The notes under the pieces: generated by a model
Database searches by the model: none
The model's input: the letters and a program-made list of their open reading frames with translations, nothing else
Told to the model about the DNA's origin: nothing
Shown here: piece after piece, positions 5,218-6,313 of the stretch
How positions within the stretch are numbered: the first letter of the stretch is position 1
How the letters are laid out: each line of letters opens with the position of its first letter
Translations under genes and position numbers: made by a program
Assembly (NCBI GenBank): GCA_003252145.1
Contig: QKDJ01000052.1
Coordinates: 1-6,313 of the forward strand
DNA length: 6,313 bases
DNA from: Azovibrio restrictus
GTDB lineage: Bacteria > Pseudomonadota > Gammaproteobacteria > Burkholderiales > Rhodocyclaceae
Direction: 5' to 3'

Positions 5218-6313
5218 TTGGCACGTCGCAGAGTCGTTATCACCGGCCTGGGCATCGTCAGCCCCGTCGGTAACACTGTCGAAGAAGCATGGCAGAACAT
5301 CCTGGCCGGCCGTTCCGGTATCGGTGCAGTCACCAAGTTTGATGCTTCCACTTTCCCCACTCGCATTGCCGGTGAGGTCAAGAATTTCGATATCGGCACT
5401 TACCTTTCTCCCAAGGAAGCGCGCCGCATGGATACCTTCATCCATTTCGGTATGGCCGCCGGCATTCAAGCCGTGCGCGATGCCGGGCTGGATACGGAGC
5501 AGGCCGATGCAGAGCGTATCGGTGTCTGCATTGGTTCCGGCATTGGGGGCCTGCCCCTGATCGAAGAGACCAAGGACGAATTCAACGCCGCAGGCGTCCG
5601 CAAGGTCTCCCCCTTCTTCGTGCCCGGTTCCATCATCAACATGATTTCCGGCAACCTGTCCATTCAGTTCGGTTTCAAGGGCCCCAACATTGCCCTGGTA
5701 ACTGCCTGTACTACCGGGACCCATTCCATTGGTGACGCCGCCCGTATCATCGAATACGGTGATGCAGACGTGATGGTGGCTGGCGGTGCTGAATCCACCG
5801 TTTCCCCTCTGGGTATGGGCGGCTTCTGCGCAGCCCGTGCCCTGTCCACCCGCAATGACGATCCGGCCACGGCCAGCCGTCCCTGGGACAAGGACCGGGA
5901 TGGTTTCGTGCTGGGTGAAGGCGCTGGTGTACTGGTGCTGGAAGAGTACGAACACGCCAAGGCCCGGGGTGCCAAGATTTATGCAGAACTGTCTGGCTAT
6001 GGCATGAGCGGTGACGCCTACCACATGACGGCACCCAACTCCGATGGTCCCAAGCGCTGCATGCAGGCTGCCCTGCGTAATGCCGGGGTCAATGCGGATC
6101 AGGTCCAGTACCTGAACGCCCACGGTACTTCTACCCCCCTGGGGGACAAGAACGAGTCCGATGCCATCAAGCTGGCTTTCGGCGATGCAGCCTACAAGCT
6201 GGTGGTGAACTCCACCAAGTCCATGACCGGTCACCTGTTGGGCGGTGCTGGCGGTATCGAGTCCCTGTTTACCGTGCTGGCCATCCATCACCAGATTGCG
6301 CCTCCTACCATCA
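5218..6313 (+). CDS. fabF: Beta-ketoacyl-ACP synthase II, C-terminus beyond right edge
   Basis: FabF condenses malonyl-ACP with acyl-ACP to lengthen the chain and is the enzyme that helps adjust membrane fatty-acid composition with temperature in E. coli. The window holds 365 codons; E. coli FabF has 413 residues, so roughly 45-50 are missing. The start reads (M)[20 protein letters not shown]. The catalytic nucleophile is C164 in [10 protein letters not shown], with H302 in NAHGTST, and K334 and H339 in [16 protein letters not shown], giving the Cys-His-His arrangement of elongating synthases and excluding a FabH-type enzyme. Also typical are [13 protein letters not shown] (69-81), [18 protein letters not shown] (220-237) and SGSGIGG-like CIGSGIGG (104-111). 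Initiation must be at a TTG: no in-frame ATG or GTG lies between the upstream stop (5203) and the conserved N-terminus, and GGAG sits 6 bp before TTG 5218. Gene order (last of the acpP-fabF pair) supports KAS II rather than FabB. Confidence 0.96.
   Translation, partial: MARRRVVITGLGIVSPVGNTVEEAWQNILAGRSGIGAVTKFDASTFPTRIAGEVKNFDIGTYLSPKEARRMDTFIHFGMAAGIQAVRDAGLDTEQADAERIGVCIGSGIGGLPLIEETKDEFNAAGVRKVSPFFVPGSIINMISGNLSIQFGFKGPNIALVTACTTGTHSIGDAARIIEYGDADVMVAGGAESTVSPLGMGGFCAARALSTRNDDPATASRPWDKDRDGFVLGEGAGVLVLEEYEHAKARGAKIYAELSGYGMSGDAYHMTAPNSDGPKRCMQAALRNAGVNADQVQYLNAHGTSTPLGDKNESDAIKLAFGDAAYKLVVNSTKSMTGHLLGGAGGIESLFTVLAIHHQIAPPTI

Noticed and set aside
5194..6291. Long open frame (365 codons) on the minus strand across fabF
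   Set aside because: It is the antisense shadow of a well-conserved FabF, has the same His/Gly-rich composition as other shadows, and has no plausible domain.
1..6313. Mobile elements, CRISPR arrays, tRNA/rRNA genes, or a new accessory system
   Set aside because: Coding is continuous and conserved in content and order with known fatty-acid clusters. I found no terminal repeats, transposase motifs, spaced repeats or tRNA-like folds by eye.

Overview
This window is a compact bacterial housekeeping cluster running maf(yceF, divergent, partial) | yceD – rpmF – plsX – fabH – fabD – fabG – acpP – fabF (partial). The gene order matches the classic proteobacterial fatty-acid-synthesis locus. The protein sequences (for example the PlsX start [16 protein letters not shown] and the FabF start [17 protein letters not shown]) and the fairly GC-rich, GGC/CTG-favouring coding look most like a betaproteobacterium, perhaps of the Rhodocyclales. 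That placement comes from memory of family sequences, not from a search.

Layout. Bases 1-222 (minus strand) encode the first 74 residues of a Maf/YceF nucleotide pyrophosphatase that runs off the left edge. A 119-bp divergent intergenic region follows. It holds a good sigma70-type promoter for the rightward genes that lies almost on top of the yceD ATG, with an inverted repeat and a short tandem repeat around its -35 box. yceD (DUF177) and rpmF (ribosomal protein L32) form the first segment, closed by a strong intrinsic terminator hairpin whose 5' arm is duplicated in tandem. plsX, fabH, fabD and fabG follow with almost no spacing: plsX and fabH overlap by one base, and the fabH-fabD and fabD-fabG gaps are 11 and 3 bp. 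A 96-bp gap before acpP carries a weak hairpin and a plausible acpP-specific promoter. A 72-bp gap after acpP carries a GC-rich 10-bp hairpin, and then fabF starts with a TTG codon and runs off the right edge. No gene-free stretch exceeds 120 bp.

How the genes work together. FabD makes malonyl-ACP on the AcpP carrier. FabH condenses it with acetyl-CoA to start chains, FabG reduces the 3-ketoacyl-ACPs, and FabF elongates. PlsX moves finished acyl chains from ACP to acyl-phosphate for phospholipid synthesis. L32 and YceD tie the cluster to ribosome assembly, so the locus couples membrane-lipid supply with growth.

I see no mobile element, CRISPR array, RNA gene, broken gene or undescribed multi-gene system. 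What deserves a second look is regulatory: the duplicated-arm terminator inside the cluster, the nearly leaderless yceD start, the acpP promoter and flanking hairpins, the TTG start of fabF, and three 8-base G/C runs in coding sequence.
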